Below are positions 1-8,465 of a stretch of 38,755 nt of DNA, piece after piece. This DNA is from an uncultured Bacteroidaceae bacterium (GTDB taxonomy: Bacteria; Bacteroidota; Bacteroidia; Bacteroidales; Bacteroidaceae): NCBI GenBank assembly GCA_944320785.1, contig CALUIR010000026.1, positions 1 through 38,755 on the forward strand, read 5' to 3'. Numbering within the stretch: position 1 is the stretch's first letter; each line of letters begins with the position of its first letter. Both the position numbers and the translations under genes were made by a program. The notes under the pieces were generated by a model, which was not told where the DNA came from, did no database searches, and worked only from the letters and a program-made list of their open reading frames with translations.

Positions 1-41
1 AAAAACGCCCCCGCAAGCCCCTCCGGCGGGGACGGGGCGCG
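1..41 (-). terminator. Rho-independent terminator of the YfhO-family gene
   Basis: Read on the minus strand, directly after the stop codon, an outer stem CGCCCC/GGGGCG (34-39 with 6-11) encloses an inner CCCC/GGGG stem (28-31 with 18-21), and a run of five T follows at the window edge (positions 5-1). The T run may continue beyond the window. Structure seen directly; termination is inferred. Confidence 0.6.
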
Positions 42-43
42 AG

Positions 44-2557
44 TCAGCCTTCCTGCCTGCGGCGCCGGGCGGCGCAGGCGAGGAGCGCCAGCGCGCCCAG
101 GGCGAGGACGGCCGTCCCGGCGTAGGACACGGCCTCGGTGACGTGCAGCGAGCGCGGGTCGAAGCGGAACTCCACCGTGTGCCGCCCGGCAGGCAGCGCC
201 ATCGCCCGCAGGATGTAGTCGGCCCGGCCGTGGGGCGCGGGCTGCCCGTCCACCGCCGAGGCCCAGCCGGGGTAATATATCTCGGAGAACACGGCCACGC
301 ATGGCACGGCGGATTCATACTCGTACACCAGGCGGTTCGGCTCGTAGCTCGCCAGCCGGATATGGGCGGCCGGGTCGCGGGCCGGCGTGTCCCCGTTGCC
401 AAGGGCTGCGGCGAAGCGGCGGTCGGCCACGGCCGTGCGCCGCAAGTCCTCCTGCCCCACGCCCGCGATTTCCTCATCCGCGCTGCCCACGAACCGCACG
501 CGGTCCACCAGCCACGCGTTGCCCATCGCCCAAGGGTTGCGCAAGGGCCGCGTGCCGCCCCCCTCGCCGTCCGGCAGGATGAAGTGGCGCGTGTTCAGCA
601 TGTTGATGGCCGGGGCGAACCCCGCGCCCAGGCTGTCCAGCGAAGCCCCCGGCGCGGCCAGCGCCCGGCGCAGCGCCGCCATCTCCGGCGCGATGTGGCG
701 GTCGATCATCTCCTGGTAGCGGCGCAGCTTCGCCGGGTGGTACCCGCCCACGCTCTTATGCCAGTAGGCCGTGTTGCTCTCGTTGAACGTGTTCGAGGCA
801 AAGTTCAGCACCCGGTAGTCCAACGCCTTGTCCTGCAGGATGGCCTCGTCCGTCGCCGTCTTCCGCAGCACCACCTTTTCCGTCTCCTTCGGCACGAACT
901 GCGCGTCGTTCAGGTAACGCTTGCCCACCGTCCACAAGTCCACGAGGCACAGCATGCCTGCCGCCGCCACCATCCACGCCGGGCGCAGCCGCCCCGACCC
1001 GCAGGCCAGCAGCAGCCCCGTGCCGGCGGCCACGATGAGGAAGCTGCGCCACGCGTCTGCCGTGAACAGCGCCTGCCGCATCTCCTCCAGGCTCGCCGCC
1101 AGCGGCCCCACGTACTCCGGCGGCAACGCCTGCCGCAGCATCGCCATCTCCCCCGAAGGGACATACTCCGGGAAGAACACCCCCGGCGCCACAGCGAACA
1201 GCAGCGAAACGCCCCCCGTCAGCGCGAAGCACAGCCACACCGCCCGCCGCCTTTCGCGCAGCACCCCGGGCCGCCGCGCAATCTCCGCCAACGCCATCAC
1301 CGCCAGCAGCGGGAGCGTGAACTCCGCGATGACGAGGATGGACGACACCGCCCGGAACTTGTCGTACATCGGCACGTAGTCCAAGAAGAAATCCGTGAAG
1401 GGCATGAAGTTCTTCCCCCACGACAGCAGGATGGAAAGCACCGTGGCCGCCAGCAAAGCCCACTTCATCGGCCCCCGCACGAGGAACAGGGCCAGCAGGG
1501 CCAGCATCACGACGAAAGCCCCCACATAGACCGGCCCCGACGTCCCCGGCTGCTCCCCGAAGTACTGCGTCAGCTGGTGGTAAACGCCAGCCTGCGCGAA
1601 CGCCGGGTCGGCATGCTCCATGGCCCTCTCGCTCGCCGCCAAGGGGACGGACGCGCCGCCCTTGACGTTCGGCACAAGCAGCGAGAACGTCTCCCCGATG
1701 CCATAGCTCCACTGCGTGATGTAGTCACGCTCGAGGCCGTCCTTCGTCTGGTTCGCCGCGTCGGCCCCCTGCGCGGACAGTTCGCTCTTGCTCCGCATCG
1801 TCTCCTTGCTGTACTGGTACGTGTGGTAAAGGTTCGACGCGTTCACCGCCACGGCCACCGCGCCGGCCGCCAGCAACACGCCCGTGGCCTTGGCGAAACG
1901 CCCCAGTTGCCCCTCGCGCCAAGCCTGCACCCCGTAGCCCGCCGCCATCGCCAGCATCACGAACAGGAAATAGTACGTCATCTGGAAATGGTTGGAGAGA
2001 ATCTGCAACGCCATGAACAGGCCTGCCACCACCCCGCCGGCCAAGAGCCGGCCCCGGTAGGCCAGCACCATGCCCGCGATGGCGGGCGGCACGTAGGCCA
2101 GCGTCACCACTTTCCAGATGTGCCCGGCGGAAATGATGATGAGGTAGTAGGACGAGAACGCCCACAATACCGCTCCCGCCGCCGAGAGCCATGCGGGGAA
2201 GCTGAACGCCCGCAGCAGGATGTAGAAGCCCAGCAGCAGGGCGAACACGTACCACACGTATTCCGGCAGGAACAGGTGGTACAGTTTCTCGAACGCCTTC
2301 AGCGGGCGCGTGGAATCGTAGCTGGGCGACATCTGGTAGGTCGGCATGCCGCCGAAGATGGCGTTCGTCCACCGGGTCCGCTCGCCCGTGCGGCGGTGGT
2401 ACTCCTGCGCCTCCACCCCGGCGCCGACGCTCTCGCGGGAGTCGTGCTGGAACAGGACGCGCCCCTCGAACGTGGCGGGCGCGAAGTAGCTTACGGACAG
2501 GAGGATGAAGAACACGACGGCTATTGCGTCGGGAAGGAATCGTTTCACGATGTTCAT
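44..2557 (-). CDS. YfhO-family multi-spanning membrane protein
   Basis: This 837-residue integral membrane protein resembles the YfhO family, a group with a GT-C-like layout linked in Firmicutes to glycosylation of cell-surface polymers; its substrate in Bacteroidales is not known. The N-terminus (MNIVKRFLPDAIAVVFFILL) forms the first membrane segment. It is followed by a loop with a DSRESVG motif, about ten further hydrophobic segments up to roughly residue 540, a long soluble region (about 560-790) and a last membrane helix before an Arg-rich end (AARRRRQEG). The reading frame stays open far upstream of residue 1. The ATG at 2557 is chosen because hydrophobic membrane-protein sequence begins there and a TATCTTTG promoter box lies just before it at 2593-2586. 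It is transcribed away from mtnN and ends at a terminator. It may be a polymer-modifying glycosyltransferase, but no catalytic motif was identified. Confidence 0.85.
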   Translation of the reverse strand: MNIVKRFLPDAIAVVFFILLSVSYFAPATFEGRVLFQHDSRESVGAGVEAQEYHRRTGERTRWTNAIFGGMPTYQMSPSYDSTRPLKAFEKLYHLFLPEYVWYVFALLLGFYILLRAFSFPAWLSAAGAVLWAFSSYYLIIISAGHIWKVVTLAYVPPAIAGMVLAYRGRLLAGGVVAGLFMALQILSNHFQMTYYFLFVMLAMAAGYGVQAWREGQLGRFAKATGVLLAAGAVAVAVNASNLYHTYQYSKETMRSKSELSAQGADAANQTKDGLERDYITQWSYGIGETFSLLVPNVKGGASVPLAASERAMEHADPAFAQAGVYHQLTQYFGEQPGTSGPVYVGAFVVMLALLALFLVRGPMKWALLAATVLSILLSWGKNFMPFTDFFLDYVPMYDKFRAVSSILVIAEFTLPLLAVMALAEIARRPGVLRERRRAVWLCFALTGGVSLLFAVAPGVFFPEYVPSGEMAMLRQALPPEYVGPLAASLEEMRQALFTADAWRSFLIVAAGTGLLLACGSGRLRPAWMVAAAGMLCLVDLWTVGKRYLNDAQFVPKETEKVVLRKTATDEAILQDKALDYRVLNFASNTFNESNTAYWHKSVGGYHPAKLRRYQEMIDRHIAPEMAALRRALAAPGASLDSLGAGFAPAINMLNTRHFILPDGEGGGTRPLRNPWAMGNAWLVDRVRFVGSADEEIAGVGQEDLRRTAVADRRFAAALGNGDTPARDPAAHIRLASYEPNRLVYEYESAVPCVAVFSEIYYPGWASAVDGQPAPHGRADYILRAMALPAGRHTVEFRFDPRSLHVTEAVSYAGTAVLALGALALLACAARRRRQEG

Positions 2558-2585
2558 GGCTCTATGTTTTGGTTTCAATCGGCTG

Positions 2586-2593
2586 CAAAGATA
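2586..2593 (-). promoter_or_regulatory. Bacteroidota -7 promoter box of the YfhO-family gene
   Basis: TATCTTTG on the minus strand matches the Bacteroidota TAnnTTTG box exactly. It lies 28 bases upstream of the ATG at 2557, which supports that start over the upstream extension of the frame. Confidence 0.65.
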
Positions 2594-2689
2594 GTGAAAG
2601 GCGCTTGATATCCGGCGCGGGCGGGGGCAAATTGCGCTTCCGGGCGCGATTATTGTGCCGTCCGGCGCGCGCCGCTGGGCAAAAAGCGT

Positions 2690-2697
2690 TACCTTTG
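2690..2697 (+). promoter_or_regulatory. Bacteroidota -7 promoter box of mtnN
   Basis: TACCTTTG matches TAnnTTTG and lies 22 bases before the mtnN ATG. A TTG at 2663-2665 could be the -33 element, with a slightly long spacer. It probably drives mtnN and luxS together. Confidence 0.55.
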
Positions 2698-2719
2698 CGC
2701 CCGTTAAAGGAAAGAGAGC

Positions 2720-3415
2720 ATGAGGATAGGGATTATCGTGGCCATGCGTTCGGAACGCGAGCAGCTGGCCGCCCTTTTGGGGCAGCCCCGCGCGGAGCGG
2801 CGCGGCGGCAGGGAGTACGTTTCGGGACGCTTGGGGGCGCATGAGGCCGTGCTGGCCGAGTGCGGCATCGGCAAGGTGAACGCGGCCGTCGGCGCGGTGG
2901 AGCTGGCGCGGGGCTATGCGCCGGATTGCATTGTCAGCACGGGCGTGGCGGGCGGCGTCGGCGAGGGCGTCGGGGTGATGGACGTGGTGGCCGGGGCGCG
3001 GGCGGCGTACCATGACGTGTGGTGCGGCGAGGGCTGCGCCCTGGGCCAGGTGCAGGGCCTGCCGCTCTTCTATGAGGCGCATCCCGCCTTGCTGGCCTGC
3101 GCTGAAGGGCTGGCGGGGGAGTGGCCGGTGCGGTCGGGGCTGGTTTGCACGGGCGACCGCTTCGTCACCGCGCCGGAGGAGCTGCGGGCCATCCGGGCAG
3201 CCTTCCCCGATGCGCTGGCCGTGGACATGGAGTCGGCGGCCATCGCGCAGGCGTGCCGCTTGATGGGCGTGCCTTTCATCAGCTTCCGCGTCGTCAGCGA
3301 CACGCCGGGCGTGGAGGGGCATTTCAGCCAGTACCTGGACTTCTGGGAGCGGATGGCGGGGCGCTCGTTCGCCGTCACGCGGGCTTTCCTGGCTTCGCTG
3401 CCGGAGCGGCTGTGA
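2720..3415 (+). CDS. mtnN: 5'-methylthioadenosine/S-adenosylhomocysteine nucleosidase
   Basis: MtnN (Pfs) hydrolyses S-adenosylhomocysteine to S-ribosylhomocysteine and adenine, and methylthioadenosine to methylthioribose and adenine, in the cytoplasm. The 231-residue length is normal. The N-terminus MRIGIIVAMRSEREQL aligns with the family start and keeps the catalytic Glu at position 12. GIGKVNAA, STGVAGG and VDMESAAIAQAC (nucleoside binding) and FRVVSDTPG (containing the catalytic Asp) follow in the usual order. The start ATG is preceded by a purine-rich AAGGAAAGAGAG. The next gene is luxS, whose substrate is the product of this enzyme, so the pair forms a methyl-cycle and AI-2 unit. The gene is very G+C-rich, like its neighbours. 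Confidence 0.97.
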   Translation: MRIGIIVAMRSEREQLAALLGQPRAERRGGREYVSGRLGAHEAVLAECGIGKVNAAVGAVELARGYAPDCIVSTGVAGGVGEGVGVMDVVAGARAAYHDVWCGEGCALGQVQGLPLFYEAHPALLACAEGLAGEWPVRSGLVCTGDRFVTAPEELRAIRAAFPDALAVDMESAAIAQACRLMGVPFISFRVVSDTPGVEGHFSQYLDFWERMAGRSFAVTRAFLASLPERL

Positions 3416-3420
3416 GGCTT

Positions 3421-3455
3421 CCCCTTCCGGCGCGCGCCCTGCGGGCAGGAAGGGG
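3421..3455 (+). other. Hairpin between mtnN and luxS
   Basis: CCCCTTCC (3421-3428) pairs perfectly with GGAAGGGG (3448-3455) across a 19-base G+C-rich loop that contains GCGCGC. No T run follows, so it is a weak candidate for a terminator. It may be a processing or stability element that sets the mtnN:luxS ratio. Confidence 0.4.
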
Positions 3456-3493
3456 GGACGGCGTTTGCATGTTTTTCAAAAAAGATAGGTGAT

Positions 3494-3973
3494 ATGAAGA
3501 CGATTCCAAGCTTTACGATTGACCACTTGCGCCTGCGGCGCGGCATTTACGTGTCGAGGAAGGACGTGGTGGGCGGCGACGTGGTGACCACGTTCGACAT
3601 CCGCATGAAGGAACCTAACCGCGAGCCGGCCATGGGGCCGGGGGCGCTGCACACGATTGAACACCTGGCGGCGACGTACCTCCGCAACCGGGAGGACTGG
3701 GGGGAGCGGGTCGTTTACTGGGGCCCGATGGGGTGCCTGACGGGCTGCTACCTGCTCTTGCGCGGCGACCTCGCGCCGGCGGACGTCGCGCCTTTGGTGC
3801 GCGACACGTTCCGCTTCATCGCCTCCTTCGACGGGCCCGTGCCGGGCGCCGCGCCGAGGGACTGCGGCAACTGGCTGCTCCACGACCTGCCGATGGCGCG
3901 CTGGGAGGCGGCGAAGTACCTCCGCGAGGTGCTGGAGCGGCTGGGGCCGGAGGAGACGGCGTACCCGCAGTGA
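3494..3973 (+). CDS. luxS: S-ribosylhomocysteine lyase (AI-2 synthesis)
   Basis: LuxS cleaves S-ribosylhomocysteine to homocysteine and 4,5-dihydroxy-2,3-pentanedione, the precursor of autoinducer 2. The 159-residue length is typical. The metal ligands are visible as His53 and His57 in HTIEH and Cys124 in DCGNW; the catalytic Cys is Cys81 in GPMGC. The N-terminus MKTIPSFTIDH matches the family, with the start at the ATG after GATAGGTGAT. It lies 78 bases downstream of mtnN, the enzyme that makes its substrate, so co-transcription is likely. A hairpin overlaps its stop codon and the region beyond is a 22-bp tandem repeat. Confidence 0.97.
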   Translation: MKTIPSFTIDHLRLRRGIYVSRKDVVGGDVVTTFDIRMKEPNREPAMGPGALHTIEHLAATYLRNREDWGERVVYWGPMGCLTGCYLLLRGDLAPADVAPLVRDTFRFIASFDGPVPGAAPRDCGNWLLHDLPMARWEAAKYLREVLERLGPEETAYPQ

Positions 3974-4005
3974 GCCTTTCCCGGGCGGCCTGCGGGGGCG
4001 TTTTT
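3964..4005 (+). terminator. Putative terminator overlapping the luxS stop
   Basis: CCCGCAG (3964-3970, within the last codons of luxS) pairs perfectly with CTGCGGG (3990-3996). A run of five T follows at 4001-4005 after GGCG. The loop is long (19 bases) but contains CCC and GGG blocks that could pair further. Confidence 0.45.
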
Positions 4006-4031
4006 CAACATTTGTTACCGGCGCCCTGACG

Positions 4032-4163
4032 GGACAGTAATCCCGTTGAAAATGGATACGCATCCTTTTTAAAAAAGATACGTATCTTTTTTCAACGGGA
4101 TACGTGTCTATTTTCAACGCCATGCGTGTCCGTTTTGGACGGGACGCGCATCCCTTTCGGAGA
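4032..4163 (+). repeat. Six-unit, 22-bp phased tandem repeat with a palindromic core
   Basis: Six degenerate units start at 4032, 4054, 4076, 4098, 4120 and 4142, exactly 22 bases apart. The consensus first half is the palindrome GGATACGTATCC; the second half is about TTTTCAACG. Units 2 and 3 (4076 and 4098) are the most alike; units 1, 4 and 5 carry GGATACGCATCC, CCATGCGTGTCC and GGACGCGCATCC. TCCCGTTGAAAA (4041-4052) and TTTTCAACGGGA (4089-4100) are perfect inverted copies. The array fills most of the gap between luxS and the convergent acyl-CoA synthetase gene. It has no unique spacers, so it is not CRISPR. It could be a protein-binding array (22 bp is about two helical turns), a bidirectional terminator region or a neutral expanding repeat. 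Confidence 0.8.
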
Positions 4164-4200
4164 GGGCCGTAAGGCAGGCGGGAAGGCCCCGTTTCCCGGT

Positions 4201-5850
4201 TCAGATGATTTCGATGCCGCGCTGCCGGCAGAGTTCGAGGCCGAGGTCGCGAAGCCGGAACTTTTGTATCTTCCCGCTGCCGGTCATGGGGAACTCGTCC
4301 ACGAAGAAGATGTATTTCGGCACCTTGTAGCGGGCGATGCGGTTGCGGCAGAAGTCGCGCACCTCCTCCTCGCTGAGCCGTCCGCCCTCCTTGAGGATGA
4401 TGAACGCGCCCACGGCCTCGCCGTAGCGCTTCGAGGGGATGCCGGCCACCTGCACGTCGCGTATCTGGGGCAGCTGGTAGAGGAATTCCTCGATTTCGCG
4501 GGGGTAGATGTTCTCGCCCCCTCGGATGATCATGTCCTTGATGCGGCCCGTGATGCGGAAGTTGCCGTCCTCGTCCTTCACGCCCAGGTCGCCGCTGTGG
4601 AGGAAGCCCTCGGGGTCGATGGCCTCCGCCGTGGCCTCCGGGTTCTTGTAGTAGCCGCGCATCACGTTGTAGCCCCGGCAGCACATCTCGCCCTGCACGC
4701 CCGGCGGGCATTCGCGCCCCGTGGCCGGGTCGATGACGCGCACCTCCGTATGCTCGAACTCGCGCCCAACGGTGAGGCAGCGCGCCTCGAACGGGTCGTC
4801 GATGCGCGTGTGCGTCATGCCCGGCGACGCTTCGGTCAGCCCATAGACGCTGGTCACCTTCATGAACATCCGCTCCTCCACCTCGCGCATCAGCTCGACG
4901 GGGCATAAAGAGCCCGCCATGATGCCCGTGCGCAGGCTGGTGAGGTCGAACAGGGGGAACATGGGGTGGTTCAGCTCGGCGATGAACATGGTGGGCACGC
5001 CGTACAGGGCCGTGCAGCGCTCCTTATGCACGGAGGCCAGCACGAGCAGGGGGTCGAAGCGTTCCACCATCACTTCCGTGCAGCCGTGCGTCAGGCAGTT
5101 CATCGTGGCCAGCACCACGCCGAAGCAGTGGAACAGGGGGACGCAGACGCACAGCTTGTCGTCCTGCGTGAAGCGCATGTGTTCGCCGGTGAGGAACCCG
5201 TTGTTGGCAATGTTGTAGTGCGTCAGCATCACGCCCTTGGGGAAGCCGGTGGTGCCGCTGGTGTACTGCATGTTCACCACGTCGTGGCACGTCACCCGTT
5301 CCTTCGCCTCCCGCAGCAGCGCGTTGTCCACGTTGCGGCCCAGCAGGAGCAGTTCCGGCGTGTTGTACAGGCCCCGGAACTTCTCCTGCCCGATGTACAC
5401 CACGTTGCGCATCTCCGGGAACCGTTCGCTGCGCAGGTGCCCCCGCTCGCAATGGCGGAGTTCCGGCAGCATCTTGTAAACCATCTCCACGAAGTCCACG
5501 TCCTTCTCCCCGTTGACGATGCACAGGGTGTGCATGTCCGAGTTGGCGCAAAGGTATTCCAGTTCCGACTGCCGGTAGTTCGTGTTCACCGTGACGGCTA
5601 TCGCGCCTATCTTGGCGCAGGCATAGAGCAGCGTCAGCCAGTCAGGCACGTTCGCGGCCCATATGCCCACGTGCGTCCCCCACCGCACGCCGATGTGCAT
5701 CAGCCCCTTGGCCATGTCGTCGGTGCGCTCGTTGAACTCCCTCCACGTGAACCGCAGGTTGCGGTCGGAGTACACGATGTATTCCCTCTCCGGCGTGGCG
5801 GCGGCCCAGTGTTCGAGCCATCCGCCCAAAGTGCGCTCGCTTAGTTGCAT
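4201..5850 (-). CDS. AMP-binding acyl-CoA synthetase (fatty acid-CoA ligase family)
   Basis: This 549-residue cytoplasmic enzyme belongs to the ANL superfamily and is expected to activate a carboxylic acid, probably a fatty acid, to acyl-CoA through an acyl-adenylate. Motifs in order are [16 protein letters not shown] (P-loop), [15 protein letters not shown] with the ribose-binding Asp, [20 protein letters not shown] (hinge) and a C-terminal GKIQKFRLR holding the likely catalytic Lys. The start at 5850 follows GGGAGGGACGCC, an unusually strong Shine-Dalgarno for this phylum. The gene lies 15 bases downstream of the XRE-cupin regulator on the same strand, so the two form an operon and the regulator may sense the substrate or product. 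The substrate cannot be read from sequence; medium- or long-chain fatty acids are the best guess. Confidence 0.9.
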   Translation of the reverse strand: MQLSERTLGGWLEHWAAATPEREYIVYSDRNLRFTWREFNERTDDMAKGLMHIGVRWGTHVGIWAANVPDWLTLLYACAKIGAIAVTVNTNYRQSELEYLCANSDMHTLCIVNGEKDVDFVEMVYKMLPELRHCERGHLRSERFPEMRNVVYIGQEKFRGLYNTPELLLLGRNVDNALLREAKERVTCHDVVNMQYTSGTTGFPKGVMLTHYNIANNGFLTGEHMRFTQDDKLCVCVPLFHCFGVVLATMNCLTHGCTEVMVERFDPLLVLASVHKERCTALYGVPTMFIAELNHPMFPLFDLTSLRTGIMAGSLCPVELMREVEERMFMKVTSVYGLTEASPGMTHTRIDDPFEARCLTVGREFEHTEVRVIDPATGRECPPGVQGEMCCRGYNVMRGYYKNPEATAEAIDPEGFLHSGDLGVKDEDGNFRITGRIKDMIIRGGENIYPREIEEFLYQLPQIRDVQVAGIPSKRYGEAVGAFIILKEGGRLSEEEVRDFCRNRIARYKVPKYIFFVDEFPMTGSGKIQKFRLRDLGLELCRQRGIEII

Positions 5851-5865
5851 GGCGTCCCTCCCGCG

Positions 5866-6441
5866 TTAAACCGGCGTGTAGATGACGGCCAGTATCTTCG
5901 CCCTCTGCCCTTGGAAGGCATGCACGTGGTGCGGCACGATGGAGTCGTAGTAGATGCTGTCGCCCGGCTCCAGCACGTAGGTGTTCTTCCCGTAGGCCAC
6001 CTCCATCGTCCCCTCCATGACGTAGATGAACTCCTCCCCTTCGTGCGACGACAGCACGTAGCCCGTGTCCGTCGTCTCGTCCACGTCGATGATGAACGGC
6101 TCCATGTGGCGGTCCGCCTTCGACTTCGACAGCGAGTGGTACTGCATGTGGCGGCGCGAGTGCGTCGCGTTGTTGGAGAAGCTGATGGTGTCCGTCGCGT
6201 CCGCCTTGCGGCACACCACCGGCCCCAGTTCCGTCTGGTCGTCGAGGAAAGTCCCCAAGCGTACCCCCAGCACCCGCGCTATCTTGATGAGCGGAGCCAG
6301 CGAGGGCAGGTCGATGTTCGTCTCGATACGCTGTATCTGTTCCAATGCGAGGCCGGAGCGTTCGGCCAGTTCCTCGATGCGGATGCCTTTGGCTTCGCGC
6401 AGCGACTTGATTTTCTCGCCTACGATTTTGCTTGTGTCCAT
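5866..6441 (-). CDS. XRE-family HTH regulator with cupin sensor domain
   Basis: This is a 191-residue transcriptional regulator. Residues about 5-65 form an XRE helix-turn-helix (GEKIKSLREAKGIRIEELAE, with RSGLALEQIQRIETN as the recognition region). Residues about 110-190 form a cupin barrel with HEGEEFIYVMEGTMEV and PGDSIYYDSIVPHHVHA, whose His and Glu residues could bind a metal or small ligand. The frame is open further upstream, but the ATG at 6441 starts the canonical HTH N-terminus and lies 38 bases after a TATATTTG promoter box. It is the first gene of an operon with an acyl-CoA synthetase. In related XRE-cupin proteins the cupin senses a metabolite; here an acyl compound is a reasonable inference. 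Confidence 0.9.
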   Translation of the reverse strand: MDTSKIVGEKIKSLREAKGIRIEELAERSGLALEQIQRIETNIDLPSLAPLIKIARVLGVRLGTFLDDQTELGPVVCRKADATDTISFSNNATHSRRHMQYHSLSKSKADRHMEPFIIDVDETTDTGYVLSSHEGEEFIYVMEGTMEVAYGKNTYVLEPGDSIYYDSIVPHHVHAFQGQRAKILAVIYTPV

Positions 6442-6478
6442 AATGGCAAATATGTAATGGTTTTGTTGTTGAAAGCCG

Positions 6479-6486
6479 CAAATATA
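6479..6486 (-). promoter_or_regulatory. -7 promoter box of the XRE-cupin/acyl-CoA synthetase operon
   Basis: TATATTTG on the minus strand matches TAnnTTTG exactly and lies 37 bases upstream of the start codon at 6441. No clear -33 box was assigned. Confidence 0.55.
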
Positions 6487-6579
6487 TGAAAATATTCTGC
6501 CGAATCCAATGTTTTTGCGATAAAATGCAAACCTAAGGTGCATGCGCCGGGCGTTTTGCCCGCGTCCCGGCGCGTTCCC

Positions 6580-8373
6580 TTACATCCGCTCCGGCACTTC
6601 GATGCCCAGCAGTGCGGTGCCTGCCTTGAGCATCTTCCCCACGTTGGCCGAGAGGCAGAGGCGGAACAGGCGGGTCTGCCCGTCCTTCTCGTGGAGGATG
6701 CTGAAGTCGTGGTAGAACTGGTTGTATTCCTTGGCCAGGTCATACACGTAGTTGGCAATGGCGGACGGGCTGTAGTCGCTTCCCGCCTGCCGCACGATGG
6801 CGGCGAAGTCGGCGAGCATCTGGACGAGCCCTTCCTCTTTTGCCGTCAGCGCTGTGCCTGCGGGGAGCGCGGGCGGGATGGCGATGCCGCTTTCCGCCGC
6901 TTTCCTCAGGATGGACTGGATGCGTGCATAAGTATATTGTATGAAGGGGCCCGTGTTCCCGTTGAAGTCGATGGATTCTTTCGGGTTGAAGGTCATGTTT
7001 TTGCGTGCGTCCACCTTCAGGATGAAATACTTGAGGGCGCCCAGCCCCACGATGCGGGCGATGTCGGCAGCCTCCTGTTCGGTGCAGCCGTCCAGTTTGC
7101 CCAGTTCGGCCGAGGTCTCTTTGGCGGTGGCTTCCATCTCGTCCATGAGGTCGTCGGCATCCACGACTGTCCCTTCCCGCGACTTCATCTTTCCTTCCGG
7201 GAGTTCCACCATGCCGTAGGAGAAATGCACGAGGCTTTTGCCCCACTCGAAGCCCAGTTTGTCGAGCAGTATGGAGAGGACCTGGAAATGGTAGTTCTGC
7301 TCGTTGCCCACTACATAGACCATCTTGTCAATGGGATAGTCGGCAAAGCGCGTTTCGGCGGTGCCGATGTCCTGCGTCATATAGACGGAAGTGCCGTCGG
7401 AGCGCAGCAGGAGTTTCTGGTCCAGTCCTTCGGGCGTGAGGTCCGCCCATACGGAGCCGTCGTCTTTTTGGTAGAAAAGTCCTTTCTTCAACCCTTCCAG
7501 GACTTTCTCTTTCCCTTTGAGGTAAGTTTCCGACTCGTAGTATATTTTGTCGAAACTTACGCCGAGTCGGCGGTAGGTCTCGTCGAATCCGTCATACACC
7601 CAGTTGTTCATGGTGCGCCACAGTTCGCGGGTCTCCGGGTCGCCCGCTTCCCATTTGCGGAGCATCTCGCGGGCTTCCTGCATCAAGGGCGATTGGGCTT
7701 CTGCTTCTTCTTTGGAGAGTCCTTTGGCTTCCAGTTCGGCTATTTCGGCTTTGTAATGCTTGTCGAAGGCCACATAATAGTCGCCCACCAAGTGGTCGCC
7801 TTTCTTGCCTGAAGAAGCCGGTGTTTCGCCGTTGCCGTACTTCTTCCATGCCAGCATGGACTTGCAGATGTGGATGCCCCGGTCGTTGACGATGTTGGTC
7901 TTCACCACCCGGTTGCCGTTGGCCTCCAGTATGTTGGCCAGTGCGTTGCCTAACAGGTTGTTGCGCACGTGGCCTAAGTGGAGCGGCTTGTTGGTGTTGG
8001 GCGAGGAGTATTCAATCATGACGAGGGGGGATGCCTCGGTCGGCGTGGCCAGCCCGTAACGTCCGTCAGCATGGATGTCGTTGAGCAGGCCAATCCAGCA
8101 GTCAGAGGCAATGGTGAGGTTGAGGAATCCCTTTACGGCATTGAAAGCGGCCACTGCCGGTTCGTTTTCCAAAAGGTAACTGCCGATTTCTTCCCCGGTC
8201 TGTTCCGGCGATTTCTTGGAGAGGCGGAGGAAGGGGAACACGACCAAGGTCAAATGTCCTTCAAACTCTTTCTTTGTCTTTTGCAGTTGCACTTGGCCGG
8301 CGGCCACTTCTTGCCCGTAGAGCGCGTGTATGCACTTCACGATGGCATCGGTAAGGATGTTTTCTATTTTCAT
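6580..8373 (-). CDS. argS: Arginyl-tRNA synthetase
   Basis: ArgS charges tRNA-Arg with arginine in the cytoplasm. The protein is 597 residues, normal for the family. It has an N-terminal additional domain (MKIENILTDAIVKCIHALYG), the class I HIGH-type signature as PLHLGHVRNN after SSPNTNKP, the catalytic-core sequence MTQDIGTAETRF, the KMSKS-equivalent GKMKSREG, and a C-terminal anticodon-binding DALR domain ending in GTALLGIEVPERM. The frame is open upstream, but the ATG at 8373 begins the family N-terminus and is preceded by a TAACTTTG box at 8419-8412. It lies downstream of the glycoside hydrolase-like gene on the same strand with its own predicted promoter, so the two need not be co-transcribed. 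Confidence 0.97.
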   Translation of the reverse strand: MKIENILTDAIVKCIHALYGQEVAAGQVQLQKTKKEFEGHLTLVVFPFLRLSKKSPEQTGEEIGSYLLENEPAVAAFNAVKGFLNLTIASDCWIGLLNDIHADGRYGLATPTEASPLVMIEYSSPNTNKPLHLGHVRNNLLGNALANILEANGNRVVKTNIVNDRGIHICKSMLAWKKYGNGETPASSGKKGDHLVGDYYVAFDKHYKAEIAELEAKGLSKEEAEAQSPLMQEAREMLRKWEAGDPETRELWRTMNNWVYDGFDETYRRLGVSFDKIYYESETYLKGKEKVLEGLKKGLFYQKDDGSVWADLTPEGLDQKLLLRSDGTSVYMTQDIGTAETRFADYPIDKMVYVVGNEQNYHFQVLSILLDKLGFEWGKSLVHFSYGMVELPEGKMKSREGTVVDADDLMDEMEATAKETSAELGKLDGCTEQEAADIARIVGLGALKYFILKVDARKNMTFNPKESIDFNGNTGPFIQYTYARIQSILRKAAESGIAIPPALPAGTALTAKEEGLVQMLADFAAIVRQAGSDYSPSAIANYVYDLAKEYNQFYHDFSILHEKDGQTRLFRLCLSANVGKMLKAGTALLGIEVPERM

Positions 8374-8411
8374 GTCCGTTTTGTTTGCTTTTATGGTTTC
8401 ATGAGAGGGTG

Positions 8412-8419
8412 CAAAGTTA
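8412..8419 (-). promoter_or_regulatory. -7 promoter box of argS
   Basis: TAACTTTG on the minus strand lies 38 bases upstream of the argS ATG, in the 92-base gap between argS and the upstream gene. A clear -33 box was not found. Confidence 0.5.
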
Positions 8420-8465
8420 ATACAAAAAATGGGATTGCTGGCTGTTGGGGAAATTAAACGGCCTT

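Noticed and set aside
143-2608. 821-codon open frame opposite the YfhO-family gene
   Set aside because: It is a shadow of a G+C-rich gene: low-complexity Arg/His/Gln/Pro-rich translation and no domain, while the opposite strand has clear membrane segments and a promoter.
2558-3322. N-terminal 255-codon extension of the YfhO-family frame
   Set aside because: It runs through the promoter region and most of the antisense of mtnN, and is His/Arg-rich without domains. The hydrophobic N-terminus begins at the ATG at 2557.
4032-4163. CRISPR array
   Set aside because: Units are contiguous, 22 bases long and degenerate with no unique spacers; no cas gene is nearby. The same applies to 15225-15293.
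3476-4906. Minus-strand frame through the 22-bp repeat between luxS and the acyl-CoA synthetase
   Set aside because: It covers antisense luxS, the repeat array and an out-of-frame part of the synthetase gene. Repeated-looking residues come only from the DNA repeat.
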